NCBI RefSeq assembly: GCF_018320785.1
Contig: NC_054881.1
Coordinates: 19,344,275-19,408,274, forward strand
Origin: Cheilinus undulatus
Lineage: Eukaryota > Chordata > Actinopteri > Labriformes > Labridae
Length of the DNA: 64,000 nt
Direction of reading: 5' to 3'
A program made the position numbers and the translations under genes. Under the pieces are notes generated by a model. That model saw nothing but the letters and a program-made list of their open reading frames with translations. It did not search any database and was not told where the DNA came from. Below are positions 36,237-48,408 of this stretch, one piece after another; the first letter of the stretch is position 1, and each line of letters starts with the position of its first letter.

Positions 36237-37300
36237 ATAAAATCTTCAGTAAGGGTTTGAGCTGTCACTGGAGAAGGCACCATGACAAAAACAAAAGAAA
36301 TCAGTTTAGACTTGAGAAAAAGAATTGTTAATGCTCACAAAGCAGGAGAAGGATGTATAAAGTTATTACAGCGTTTCCAAGTGTCAAGACCTGGAGTGAG
36401 AAGTACCATCAAGAAATTCGAAGAGAGTCACACAGTCCAGAACAAGCCTGGCAGAGGTAGGAAGAGAAAGATTTCAAAGACTCTGAAAAGAAAACTAGTG
36501 AGAGATGAAGAAGAACAACTTCCAAGACACTAGTGAATGACTTTGCCAGGTCAGGAATTGTAGTCTTAAGGAAGACAATCACCAGAGCCCTGCACAGGAA
36601 TGGGCAAAGAAAAACCCCATTTCTGCAGAAGACACATCTTTAAGCCAGACTGAAGTATGCTTGGGACAACCTAAGGGAAGATTATGAATACTGGAAGCAA
36701 GGTTTTTGGTAGGTGAGACCAATCTAGAGCTCTTTGACCAAAGAGATATTGATGTTTGGAGAAAGAAGAGAGAGACGTATAACCCAAAGAACACCGTCCC
36801 CACAGTGAAACACTGCAGTGGGAGGATTAAGCGGTGGGAATGCTTCAGTGCATCTGGAACTATAAACCTTGTCAAGTTGGAAGGAACCATGAAGAAAGAA
36901 GGATATGTGGAGGTTTTGAAAGAAAACCTGAATCAGTCAGCAGCAAAACTGGGTCGACCGAAAGCATATGTGGCTCATGGTGAACATCTACCTCCAGTAG
37001 ACCAAAGTGAATGTTATTGACTGACCTGCATAAAGTCCTGACTTGAATCCCAATGAAAATCTGTGTGGTAAACCGAAGACCAAGGTCCATGCCAGAAGAC
37101 CATCAAATCTCAAGGGGCTTGAGAGATTGGCTAAAGAAGGATAGGCTGGGAGGCTACCAAAACTACAACAAATAACTGAAGGCTGTTATACAATAAAGGA
37201 GACACAACTGACTGTTAGCATCAGGGAAGCTAATAATTCAGACGCTGGTAGTTTTTGTGAAATGATTCTGTTTCTACGTGCAAAGTAAGCATCCAAAATA
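36237..37300 (+). pseudogene. Broken Tc1-like transposase in tprn intron 3
   Basis: An open N-terminal part from ATG 36282 (MTKTKEISLDLRKRIVNAHK) encodes the paired helix-turn-helix DNA-binding region. The catalytic part resumes at about 36700 (VGETNLELFDQRDIDVWRKK, then YNPKNTVPTVKHCSGRIKRW). Remains of the last catalytic block follow at about 37036 (SPDLNP-like, followed by ENLC). Several stops and frame changes separate them, and the second Asp block is lost. It is a dead DNA transposon in the same orientation as tprn. Clear terminal repeats were not found, so the ends are approximate. Confidence 0.85.
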
Positions 37301-37521
37301 AAACTAGGATGTTTGGAAAAACTGTGTTAAAAAATCATTGTTGTTCTTACTGAAAACTTAAAACTTAAAAGACTCTGCCAAAAGAGAAAAACCCTATCAC
37401 AATATAAACATTGTACTAGCTACTATAAAAGAAAAGGAAGTCTGCTGTCTGTATAATAAAGATCAGATTCAGTGTCCTGATTGTAGCTTTTAAACACTTA
37501 CGGTGTGTTTTTTCTCCTCAG

Positions 37522-37584
37522 CTCACACCAGCAGACAGCTCCTCCCTGTCGGACTACAGCAGCGAGCCAGCGCTTTACTTCTGA
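37522..37584 (+). CDS. tprn: Taperin, exon 4 (C-terminus and stop)
   Basis: The acceptor TTTTTTCTCCTCAG leads into LTPADSSSLSDYSSEPALYF and TGA at 37582-37584. The ending SEPALYF is the family's characteristic C-terminus. Together exons 1-4 give one uninterrupted frame. Confidence 0.95.
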   Translation, partial: LTPADSSSLSDYSSEPALYF

Positions 37585-38667
37585 TCAGTCGGACCAATCA
37601 GCTGTACAGTAGCATCTCATCCGTGGGACCAGACTGCAGATTGGGCCCGGTGAGGTCTGCGACACCGAGGCCTGGACTGCCTCCAGCTCTACACTCCAGC
37701 CGTCTCTAAGCACATCACCCTGATCAGACAGGAAGTATAAACATTTATTTTTATTTCTTTTTGGCTGATTTCCTGCCACAGTTCCACTGCACGCCACATT
37801 ATCGACGTCATATCAGAGCAGGACAGCTTCTCATCAAGTGGCCTGTGTTTGAATCCCACTTCAATCCTGATCTGAATAAAAGCAAAAGCAGCTGGACTGT
37901 GTTTCCCTTGAAATCCTGGACAGTTGATCTGTCAGCCCCCTCCATCCTCTTCATCCTCTCTAACAAACATCAGTGGGAGATGTCTGTTTTCCTCTCTACG
38001 CTCTGGAAGAAGTGCGTCACATCTTCAACATTTGCTTCTCTTTTAAGTGGATGTTGATGAGCAAAGGAGCCGAGGAACAGAAAGCCGCCAGTGCCCATGT
38101 ATGAAGCTTAATGCCACGGTGACAGAGTTCAGTGTTAGCATGGAAACGTCTCCACAAACAGAGGACGTGAGGTATCCGCCTGTGTAGATCGCTGGCAGAC
38201 TCAAACACAAAAACAAAAAAAAAAAAAAAACGGATAAAGGGTGCCACAATTGTAGTTTTTGTCTTTTGTTGTTTTTGTATCTGCATGTTTGTTTCTCTTT
38301 TACTGTAAAGCTTCTGTATGCCTTTTAGTTTTTGTATGTTTTTCTGGCAAACTATGCTGTATTGATGCTGCTGGACGTTTTAGTAGGAGAGTCTTGATGG
38401 CACGCAAACTTCAACAGCTCCCTTATCGTTGACAGGGGAGGGAAAATATGCAGCCCAGGGAAGATTTTTCTGTCAATCAGCAGCGGCTCTGATTTCTGAT
38501 CAAAAAGCTTGAAAAAGTGACCTTGGCCAACAATGTCTGTACGTCCGTATCGCTGTTAAAAACAAAAACATCATACTGTAGAATGTTTCTGTATATTCTC
38601 TATCAGGATATCTGTGTCATGTCACGTTTATCATAGCAACTGTATGTAAGAAGTGGATGTTATAAGT

Positions 38668-39250
38668 AGAATATCACCCATTGGTTTATGAACTAGAACA
38701 TGGAATTTCTTGGTATGGCCATTATTTAGTCAAGAGAGAAAAGACAGATGGCAAACAATAACTTTTTTTAGTTATGCAGCAAAGCAGCATCTCCTTATTT
38801 ATTATGTGTCTAATTATCTGGATAACTTTTTAACTGGATTGCTTTTCATTTATTGACTAAAAATCTTAAAAAACATTAGAAACAGTGAATTTGCTGGCTG
38901 CTTTTGCCATGTCACTGCAGGGCATTACTAAAGAAAATGAACTGGATTACTAACACAGTTGGTCTCCCCATTTCTATGGCTGTTGTTCTGCTACCACGCA
39001 GAATCCTACAACAATCCTGACTCTTGGGGATGCACGCAGTTAACTGGCTTCAAGGCTAAATTCACATATCAAACTAGCTGATGCAAGATTTACAAATCTG
39101 TTAAACTACTTTGCTGTCTTTTTTATAAACACGTGTGAAATTCCAGTCAGATGTTCTTGTAAAACTAGGATGAAACTTTCTGCCACTAGTAGCTACTGTA
39201 GCTTCAGTTAATGGCTGTTGCCTTCCTGCCAAAGCTTTCCCCTGGTTCTT
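38668..39250 (+). repeat. Interspersed repeat shared with intron 1, copy B
   Basis: It starts ATATCACCCATTGGTTTATG and ends with TAGCTACTGTAGCTTCAGTT then AATGGCTGTTGCCTTCCTGC. Both blocks match copy A at 11880-12070 in the same order, but here they are separated by about 450 bp more. The family is unidentified. Confidence 0.5.
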
Positions 39251-42200
39251 CACTGGACATAAACGTGAAAAGTTAACATGTTGATGATATTTTGAGTTAG
39301 AAAATAGAAATACGGTTGTTCTTGGCTGTTGAAGGTTATACTCATGTATAAATACTCAAACAAGGTGATGAGTAATCATATTAAGCACAATATTAATCTA
39401 AGAGGTTGAAGGCTTGCAGAGCTAGCTGCTGACTTTAGCCACACTACTCGACACAGAAGTCTCACCTTTTTCCACTTTAGTCTAGTTATGCATAGATTAG
39501 TAATGCATGTTAAATGGGATAGGGAATAGCGACTTGGAGACATCACTAATGACTCACATGTGCACCCCATTTAGAAATAAAATAGTTAGGGTTGGTGTCA
39601 TTTATGGTCAGAAAATTTTTACTTTGAAAGGAGAAATCTAAAATCAAGAAACAGGCTGTTTACCAATTAGCATTTAAAGATAAGAAAGCAAAATACAAAG
39701 AAAAAGACATGCCCATTGGCTCTTTCAAGCAGTTTGATATTGAATTAAGAATTAAAAATGCTTAAATGAAAATCAAGCCATGACGCAGCAGTTGCACAGC
39801 CGCCATGCACCCAGTCTATATTGTCTGTTTGGTTGCTGCTTGGCAGTCATCTGCCACTACCTGTGGCTATGACTATAATTTCTTATCATATTGTAGTTTT
39901 TACTTGTGTTGTGTTAAGGTTTTTATTGACTAAGACACCTGCTTCAGAGACAAAAGTACAAATTTTGTAATAGACTGTGAGCCCTAGTTTATTTGTTGTG
40001 AAGATTGACTTGCTCCTCGAGCCAGCCTCAAGGTGATGTTCGACTCCAGCATCAGCTTTAGTTCTCAGCCCCACAGTTTTAACCTGACGCCCTAGATAGA
40101 CTATAGCTACACCAAGCTAATTGCCACAAAGGTCGTCGTTGTTTACCAGTTTCCAGTACAACTAAACCCTGCCCATGGCTACCGCCTCATTCCCCTCAAA
40201 TGCCACTGTTTGGTCTGGTCCGTTCTCAGACTTGGCACGCTCGTTTCAGACTTTGCAAGATGAATTTGCCTGATGACATACATGGAATCTTGCCAGTCTG
40301 TTGGGTTTGCAAAGTTACAAAACGTTTTTGTTTTACTGCCTCACTTCTATTGCTGTTAATGACTTAAAACTAGTGAAAAAGACAAGTCACTCATTTGTAA
40401 TATATTTAATAATGGAATACATCAAGAGAGGGTTGTTCTCTTTAGAAATGCACTGATGTGTTGACTGAACATATTGGCACTAATTTGCACAACCAATGCA
40501 TCATTAGTTGTCTCAAATTGTTCTATATTTACTTTTGCAACCAATGAAGCCAACACCCTTTGGCTTTCCTTTGAACTCAAGAGAGTACATCCACTTCTTA
40601 CATCCAGGTTATGGATTTATCAGAAGGTGTTAAACCTTTTGTGTATTTATTCCTGCTTACAGTTGAAGTTTGCATGTCTGAGACCTGCTCTTGTACATAG
40701 GACATTTTTGTAAAAACAGATTCACTCATGTTGAAGGAATCAGACTAGTGCAAACAACCCCAATGGACTTATTAGTTGTTTATTTTCCAGTCGGACCTCA
40801 TGTACTCTCACATTCCACGGAAGAAGAACACGGTCCATTGAAGTATGGAGGCAGCAGAAGTATGACCACTTGTGATCTAGCATGTTTGAGAGAACGAAAG
40901 CAGACGTATGAAAGAAAACCATTTTTTATTATTGAGATTGTTTTATATACAAGAATGCATCAAGTTTCTAGATGATTTTTTTAAACTCATAATGCCAACG
41001 GATTAAAGTGTTGCTGTGACGGCCTCACATTCAGTCGTCACATGCCCAGGATCGACCCCCTTCGGCCAGTATTGCTGTACAGTTTCCACCGTTTTTTTCA
41101 CAGATGTATTTCGTACTCCTCTTATTTTTGTTCATTTCTTCAATCAGATGAAATTTGCTCAGTCTTTGCTGGATGAATTTAGGAGTTACCTGTCTTTGTC
41201 TGGAGTCTTGGATGTTAAATGTGTTGTGCTTTTTGCTTTGTTTTGCACCTCATGACAAGAAACAAAGCAAGCAATGGAGAAAATGTGCACTTAAGAGAAG
41301 AAAAAGTCTGCTTGAAGAGTTTTGTTTTGAAACAGTAACCACTATTGAAGCCTGCTTTTTTTATACAACCACTGATTGTACGTCAGAGACAAAAGAATTT
41401 GGAGAAATCCATTTTTTAAATAATAAACAAATGAATAATGTCTCAAACAGAACTCTTCATGATGAATGCACTGCCGATGAATGCCATGTTCAGTTTTTTT
41501 ACTCTGTTTGCCACGGCCTTGCATCAGACGTCTTAAGATTGTCTGCCTTTTTGCTGTGACTTTGTAGCCTACGTATAGATCTCCACACAGGTCTAGAGCT
41601 TCATTCTTATCTGTTGTTGTTCATTGTTGGCCAGTTTGATGTAAAATCTTTCTAAAAGAACCATACCAGTGATCTTTTTTCCATTTTTAAACCCATTTTT
41701 TACAAATAACTTTGTATTACTGCCAACCATTCCACAAATTATACTAACCATGTGGTTTACAAGTTTGAATGCACTTTTCCAACAATTCCCAGTGCTCCAT
41801 TCATTTCCTTTTAACTCAGTATGGCTCGGAAATCAACTGCAATACCAGTTTAGTTCAGTCATAATACCGATGGTCTCTGTATTGTGTAAAAAATTGATCT
41901 ATACCAAAATTATTCTCATCTTTAGGGAAAAAAGGCAATTGTTCTTTATAACACACGTTTGTTTTAAGCAATGTGCTTAATTTCTTTAGTTACATGCGAA
42001 GCACAAGGAACACAACACAGTTTTATCAATTTCAAACTGGTCAAATCATGATTTTCTTTGCAAAATGTCAAGTTGAAATATAACTCTTTGTAAGTATTTG
42101 TATTCCTTGATTGGTGTCGCATCAATTACTGTACCGTAAAAACTGGGATACACCATTGCCCTAACTCAGCTCCTTCAAACCAAAATGGACTTTATAATGA

Positions 42201-43305
42201 TATTTTCCTCCTTAAAGTGTGTTCCCAAAGAGACATGAACTGATTCAAAAAAAAATTTTGGACCAGTCTGTGTATTTCTACCGTAAAAGTCAAAATTTTA
42301 ACATGAGGTGATTTTGGTGCTTCTGCTGCCAGCTTCAAGTGAACAATTGTTTTTTCAAGATCTTAGCGTTTGTTTTCTTGGCACAACGACGCTAGTTATC
42401 CTTAGATAACATTCTTTTCAGTTTAGTCGAGAAAATCAACCTGTGGTCATGGGGGAAAAAAAACATTTTAATCAGAATAACATAAAATAGTAAAGATCTT
42501 GAGATCTCACAGGGAAAACAAATGAATTATGTCTACCTGGGGCTACCATACATAACCAGTATGGAGGGAAATTTTCTATCCTTGGGGGGAAATATCGACT
42601 TAAGAACTGTTGCATTATTACGTGTTAGAATATAATTATATAATAGGTTTATATCAGTCTGTTGTGATCATTATATTGATAGATCTACCACGCAATAACA
42701 GAAAGCAGTCCACTTTTAAAACTGATCCATGTGAGTTTAAATCATTTGAATATAATGAGGAAATGAATGGAAATCAATGTCTGCTTACACATGGCAGTAA
42801 ATTAATGGGCTCACACTCCTCAAACACACTGGTATGGTTCTTACGGTTTGATTTGGACCTGCTGTGGAGCCTTTGGCAACCGTCACACACGACGCCTGTG
42901 GATCCATCTGTGGTAGCCGATGCCTTCAAAGACTCAAACACCAAAGAGGTCTTCTCTTTGTGGGAATCTGTAACCCTCTGCTTCTCTGTAAACTGACTCA
43001 CAGCATGGATATCTTCACTGATGTCCATTACTCGGACACAGAAACAAACCACTTGTCTTCTGACGCTTACTCGTGGCCTCTTAATGCAGTGTTTCTCCCA
43101 TCTCCTGTTGCAAAGTGAACAGTTTGTTTTTAGTCACGTTGTAGCAGCTCTGTGGTAAAAGCTCCATCTTTCTTCACTTCTTACTTTCCCCTCGTCTGTA
43201 AATTGATACATCTCAGCAGATGTGCTTACTGTAAAGTTATTGTCAAAGATTCGGGCAGAAAAGAAAAACAAAAACGTGATGTCATACTTGTACAAATGAA
43301 AGCTC

Positions 43306-43311
43306 AATAAA
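43306..43311 (+). terminator. tprn: Poly(A) signal AATAAA, distal tprn candidate
   Basis: AATAAA is followed by a GT-rich downstream element at about 43337-43353. It is the last strong signal before the convergent ssna1 gene. Confidence 0.5.
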
Positions 43312-43330
43312 TAGAAGACTTGAACAAATG

Positions 43331-44560
43331 AAAGATATGTTTGTGTTATTTCAGTTGTGGGGAAGATTACTTTAGCTAATATTTCTTGACGTGGGGTTGA
43401 CATGAGGCCACTAATTAGCCCATTAATGCCATATTTTTGGGATATAAAAACTAGAAAAGTATATGATTAATCCTCATTTTGTTTGTTTTTTCTGTTTTTT
43501 CATATGATTCAATTAAAACATCAAAATATCAAAATTTATATTCAGAGGTTAACATTTAACTGTTAAGATTTAACACTGCATGTTAAAAAATATGACCATA
43601 TTGAATTCATATTTGTTCAGATTATTTACTTATATTTAACTAATAAAATAGAGTGAGAAGTTCTATTTTACTAAGTCATTTTGAATATGTCATATTTGAG
43701 TGCTGAGTGCAAAATAAATTATTTTATCCTCAACTATCAGCACTCAAATGTTCATAAGAGTGCTCTAGAGTGTTCTTAGAGTTTGTTCTTAGCTAAGAAC
43801 AAATCACAGGTAAGAAAAACAAATTTCTTGTCAAATTTCTTGATGAAATGCCAACTGGTGATTTTATGAAAACTACCAGTAAGCACCTTCCTATATTCTC
43901 ATGATTTCCAACATCACAGCACAGCAACTATTTAAAATTGTACCAAAAAATAACTTCCAGTAATAGTTTAATTTATAATTATTGTAAATTGTAATTATGA
44001 GCATATTCCAGACAGCATGCAGCATTTACTTACCAATGAGAAGTGAAGAAAAGTCTGCAGGTAAGATGATAAAGAGACATAAGATGTATTTGCTGACTGA
44101 CGTTGAATGAAGCAGGTAGAGGGAGTAGATGCTGCGACAGAAGGAAGAGCAAAGACATTTGCAGCACCTCTTCCTCTTGAATCTTTCTGTCAAATTAGTA
44201 TAAGGCAACATTTACAGGAATGCTGGATGTGATTTAAAGTTGAAGCATTGCTCTTATACTTAACATGTTAAATAAGTTACATCAGGACAGATGTAACAAA
44301 GTTTCTCTATTTTTCCTCTCCATCTATGACAGAGACATGCTCTCTTTTCCTCCCTTCCTCCTAAAGATAATATGAGAAACAACAATCAACTATTCTCATA
44401 TAAGATGTGGGAATGTGAAGCATTGTTCCATGGCTTTTAAACAAATAAAGAATGGACGTAAATTTCAGGCCATTTATATTTAATACTTCAGCGCCTAAAA
44501 TAACCAGCAAGCACTGATTAACCTCATCTACATTTCACATCAAATGGATAAAGATAAGTT
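43331..44560. other. Spacer between convergent genes
   Basis: The spacer is AT-rich. The block at about 43690-43860 (GAGTGCTCTAGAGTGTTCTT, TTCTTGTCAAATTTCTTGAT) looks like a fish interspersed repeat with a small palindrome TTCTTAGCTAAGAA (43787-43800). Nothing else was recognised. Confidence 0.4.
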
Positions 44561-45000
44561 TAAACCTATCCTGGAGGGAAGTATGAACAGCTGCAAATAC
44601 CAGTCAATTTTGACTCAAAACCTTGAGGTATCTGCAGTAAGCTAAAAATGAAGAGGAACTGCACCTTTCAGTGTGACAACGATAAAAAGGATATATTCAA
44701 ATCTACAAAAGAATGGCTTCCCCAGAATAAAGTAAAAGACTGGCCCATCTAGAGCCCAGGCCTGAATCCTGCTGAAAATCTGTGGGGTGACCCGAGGAGG
44801 GCTGTGCACAGGAAATGCCCTCGTAATCAGACAGATTTTGAGTGCTTTTGAGGGAAGGACAAGTTTTGTTGAGATATGTTACTCTGACAGACTCATAACC
44901 AAAACGACTGAGTTCTGTATGAAATCAAAGGTGCGTTAATGAAGTTTTCGGGGGGATTTTCTAATCAATGCCTTCTAAAATATTGTGGTTGTTTTTCAAT
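44560..45000 (+). pseudogene. Tc1-like transposase relic
   Basis: CAGGCCTGAATCCTGCTGAA followed by AATCTGTGGGGTGAC encodes the SPDLNPIENLW-type block around the last catalytic residue. GAGGGCTGTGCACAGGAAAT (RAVHR) follows. Upstream TGCACCTTTCAGTGTGACAA corresponds to the second Asp block. Frames are broken throughout. Confidence 0.65.
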
Positions 45001-45614
45001 TGAATTGTAATGTTTTAGGCTACAAAAGTGGTGGAAAAAAATTCCGACATGATCCACTTTTGCCTAATTTTTAACACCACAAAATTGTGACATTTTAACA
45101 GAGGTGTGTGTGGACTCTTTAGAACCACTCTATGTGAAACAGGGCACCCCGGCTCCTGTTCGAGAGACATTTTTTTTTTAAAGGGATGATCTTGTCTCTG
45201 AACCACTTGACAACAGACACATTGTTTGGTGGTGCAATATTGTTTACCAACCATCATGTACAACAGTGCTATTCTGGGAATTGTTCAGTTTAGTTTAATT
45301 ATTTTGAACAACTTCAGTGAAAGCACTGCTTACATGCTAAATTTGGCTGATTTGACAAAGAAAAGTAGTGCCAAAAGAAGGGCCATTTAGGTGTCAAGAG
45401 TCGAACTGAACCAAAGAGTCTTGATCACTAGTAAGAGCTGAAATTTTCATGATTATTGAGAAATTATTGAAAAGATGATTGTCTTTAGTTTTAGAAAGTA
45501 ACAGAAAATTGAAAGCAGTCAAGAGCAGAACTGGGACATCCTGCAGGAAGCCTAAAAACTGCCTTTTGACTGTTTTGTTCACAAGAGAGAGGCATGAAAG
45601 TGAGAAGAAATACA

Positions 45615-45620
45615 TTTATT
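45615..45620 (-). terminator. ssna1: ssna1 poly(A) signal
   Basis: On the minus strand AATAAA occurs about 130 bases after the ssna1 stop codon. It is followed by a T/C-rich stretch, a plausible cleavage context. Confidence 0.6.
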
Positions 45621-45751
45621 ACATTAAAAAGTTTACAACAAATCAACCAAATATATTAGAAATAGTCCAGTGAGGGGTATAAACTTTGTTAATGGCAGAG
45701 TAAAGTGAGCAGCTGTGGTCACAGAAAGAGTTCAGAGACCTTTCATCGCCA

Positions 45752-45844
45752 TTATTGCTCCTTCCTCCGGGGCTCTGTGGCTTTGCTGAGGTTTCCTGCC
45801 TCCCTCTTCAGGACACTCAGAAGAGACTGTGAGCTCTCCAGAAT
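45752..45844 (-). CDS. ssna1: Ssna1, exon 3 (C-terminus)
   Basis: The acceptor CTCCTATAG (minus strand) leads into ILESSQSLLSVLKREAGNLS, then KATEPRRKEQ and TAA at 45754-45752. This matches the conserved C-terminal helix of SSNA1. It joins exon 2 in phase 0. Confidence 0.94.
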   Translation of the reverse strand: MLESSQSLLSVLKREAGNLSKATEPRRKEQ

Positions 45845-46405
45845 CTATAGGAGGAAACGTAAACATACATCACATAAAAACACTGCAGGCCATTTAGAGT
45901 GGAAGTAACAATAAGGTCGACATGACGTCATGCAGTGAGGTTGATAGTCGTTTAAAAGAAGCTCAGACTGCTGAGTGTCTTGTTGTTTTTTAATAAGAGC
46001 AGCTCTGGAGAGTTTGTTTGCAGTGATTAGTGTGAGGGCTTGGGGAGTTCAGCATCAGTAAGGGGGGCTCCACAAGGACAACAGGATGGGGCCTCACTGA
46101 TTATAAACTACAATCTACAGAGAAAAATGGAGTCTACAAGACAGAAGAGTCTGTGTGTTAGCCTGATGAAAGAGATACACAGCTGACAACTAACTCTACC
46201 TTTGTTACTCTCCCTGCATCAGTGACTTTTTTTATATTTTAAAAGATGTCTCATTTTGTTGTTCAGTTATCAATAGAAAGACAAACGTTTAAATTGTAGA
46301 AAAAATCCTGGTAAAGTAAGAATGAAGTAAGAAGTCATCAACTAAATGACTGATTATCATTTGTGTTGAATAGCTGATGAAAAACATTTCAGACAAGTTA
46401 CCCAC
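45845..46405 (-). other. ssna1: ssna1 intron 2
   Basis: The donor is GTGGGT and the acceptor CTCCTATAG. The 561 bp show no recognisable feature. Confidence 0.85.
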
Positions 46406-46605
46406 CTTGGTGTAGGCAGCCTCTGTCTCTGCGATAGTGCGGTCAAACGTAGCACGGGCTGCGAGTCTTTGCACCAGGCTCTCCTCGACTCTGTTCAGCT
46501 TCTCTGAGAGGACACGGATGTCATGCTGCAAACGCTCCTTCTCCTCTTCCTCCTGCTTGATCTGACGGTTCAATTCGTCTCGCTTGGAGGACAAATCTTC
46601 AATAC
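46406..46605 (-). CDS. ssna1: Ssna1, exon 2 (coiled coil)
   Basis: SSNA1 (NA14) is a small coiled-coil protein of centrosomes, basal bodies and axons. It self-assembles into fibrils, stabilises and branches microtubules, and binds spastin. This exon encodes [20 protein letters not shown] through to [14 protein letters not shown], a continuous charged heptad-rich helix. [10 protein letters not shown] is the family signature. The first codon (TGT, Cys) is split with exon 1. The splice sites are TCTCCTCAG and GTGGGT (minus strand). The whole protein is 114 residues (about 119 in human) with no break. It is convergent with tprn. Confidence 0.96.
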
Positions 46606-47303
46606 CTGAGGAGACAAAATCATTTAGAACACTGGAGACTATCCGAATCTGCTTAGGCACCTGCACTACAGTTATTATGAACGTTATAAAGTCCCAAAGG
46701 GAAAACATATGCTTTAAATGGACCTCAAAGATGTCTGAAAGTTAATCATGGATGAATTACTTAATTTAATACTACATTTATTGTCTGGTTTTAGCCTCCA
46801 CAGCATGTGGATTTGTTTCTTTTCCTGTTTTGATTTTAAAAAACATCATTAAAAAGTGATTATTAATAAAGTTGCTACTCTTTTTAGCTTCTTTATTATT
46901 ACTTTCTCATATTCAAATCTATTCTTAATGTAAAAGGGATTTATATGCAACTTAACTCTGAAAAGGGGTCATATCATGAAGCTAGATGATATTGCATGTA
47001 CCCTCTACATATCTTCATTCTTTTGGTTATATAACTAGGAATCAAACTCATAATACAAACAATATATTTGCTATATATTTGCAATATATTTTTAAAAAGG
47101 ACAAAACTGAGACAAGTAGAGCCTCAATTTTCAAGGCCTCTCCCCACATTTTTTACTGAATGAATCCAAATTTCTGTTTTACTATGAAATGGCTTTAATC
47201 TGTAATAACACCCTGAACAAATCTAGTCCATTATCCCAAAGTGAGAATCCCCATCAATCCCCATTTACTCCAATATTCTCCATGGATGGCTGTGTATCTG
47301 TGT

Positions 47304-47911
47304 CAGGGATGGGCAATTTTGGTTGGGCCAATAATCCTGGTAGGCAAAATTAATCATGGTAGGGCCATATTAATTTTATTGCCAATGCTAAAGGGCAAAA
47401 TTGTTACAAATTGTTTGATATTCTCAGTTGGACCCTTGTGATTACTAACAATTCAATAAAATGAAGAATTAGTTGCTTTTATGAACATTATTAAACTAAA
47501 ATGTATGTTTTTGCACTCCACTGTTGATAGAAATTGTCCATTTAATGAGATGAACACAGAATTAAATGAATTCCTGCTGCTTCTTCAATGCAGTGAATAT
47601 GATAATTAACTGTACTTTAATATATTTTACATGCATTTTTTTTTTTTTGATAAATGCAATTACTGATGAATATGAGAACTTTTACAGGAACAATTACGGA
47701 CAATTATATCTAGTAATTTCTTTTTAAAAATCTAAACATACACCATCAATCATAGATTATAAGAGAAATGTATATTTTTTCATGTTTACATGACAGATTT
47801 GTCATGTCTTATTCCCGTTTTATACTTTATTGGTATTCTAAACTGATTTGTGGGCTGCATGGAGTGAGGTTGAGGGCCGCATATGGCCCCAAGCTGTCCA
47901 CTACTTTCCTG
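47304..47911. mobile_element. hAT-like relic (CAGGGATGGGCAATTTTGG ... TTTCCTG)
   Basis: The left end is CAGGGATGGGCAATTTTGG. The right end contains GGGCCGCATATGGCCCCAAG and CTGTCCACTACTTTCCTG, the usual pair of ends for a GGGCCGCATGTGGCCC-type fish hAT family. No target duplication is preserved. Confidence 0.6.
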
Positions 47912-48408
47912 TTAATTTCATCAACTAAAACTATGACTAAAAATGTCCCTCAACTACCTTTTTCCATGAGGAAGACTAGATTAATGCTAGCTAAAAATAG
48001 ATCTTTGGTGATAAAAACTGATGTAAATTAAGGTTAGTTTTTCTCAAAGAGAGTACACAAGACTAAAATGTTAGTTGTTTAAAATCCCTGATATTTCTCA
48101 GTTGGTCATATAAGGTATGTCCAATATAAAATATATTTTCATCTGCCAGCAGAAAAAGTTTGGGAACCACTATTTTAAATCACTTAAAGTACTGATTGAC
48201 ATTAATGTTAGTATTCTACATTTATATCAGTTTTACAATTTGGCTGGTTAAATTAGTTTAAAGAGGAAAATTTGACATGACTTAAAATAAAGACTAATAT
48301 GTAAGGACATTTAACTGAACAAAAAATGTTTTGAGTTTTCAACAACTAAAACTAAAGGTCATTTTAATCTAAAGGCAAAATTGTAAATAGGTGCCGAAAT
48401 TAACACTG
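47909..48408. mobile_element. DNA-transposon relic (TGTTAATTTCATCAACTAAA ends)
   Basis: The left end CTGTTAATTTCATCAACTAA and the right end GCCGAAATTAACACTG are inverted repeats. Both are followed inwards by AACTAAAACTA words (left about 47929, right about 48343 CAACTAAAACTAAAGG). The element directly abuts the preceding hAT relic and is non-coding. Confidence 0.65.

Larger units (their letters stand above)
37585..43330 (+). other. tprn: Probable tprn 3' UTR (up to 5.7 kb)
   Basis: No gene is recognisable here. AATAAA words occur at 37875-37880, 41422-41427 and 43306-43311. The last is best supported because a GT-rich TATGTTTGTGTTATTTC follows about 25 bases later. The 3' UTR could end at any of them. 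It contains a poly(A) run (about 38213-38230) and a copy of an interspersed repeat (38668-39250). Confidence 0.55.

Noticed and set aside
36282..36533. A host gene with a helix-turn-helix domain in tprn intron 3
   Set aside because: The sequence is the N-terminal part of a Tc1-like transposase, followed by the rest of the broken transposase in other frames.
41155..41559. 134-codon open frame in the tprn 3' UTR
   Set aside because: Its composition (Cys/Phe-rich, AT-driven) and lack of any family resemblance indicate chance.
42610..42996. 128-codon open frame in the tprn 3' UTR
   Set aside because: No domain or conserved motif is visible, and the AT-rich start region and overlapping frames on both strands indicate chance.
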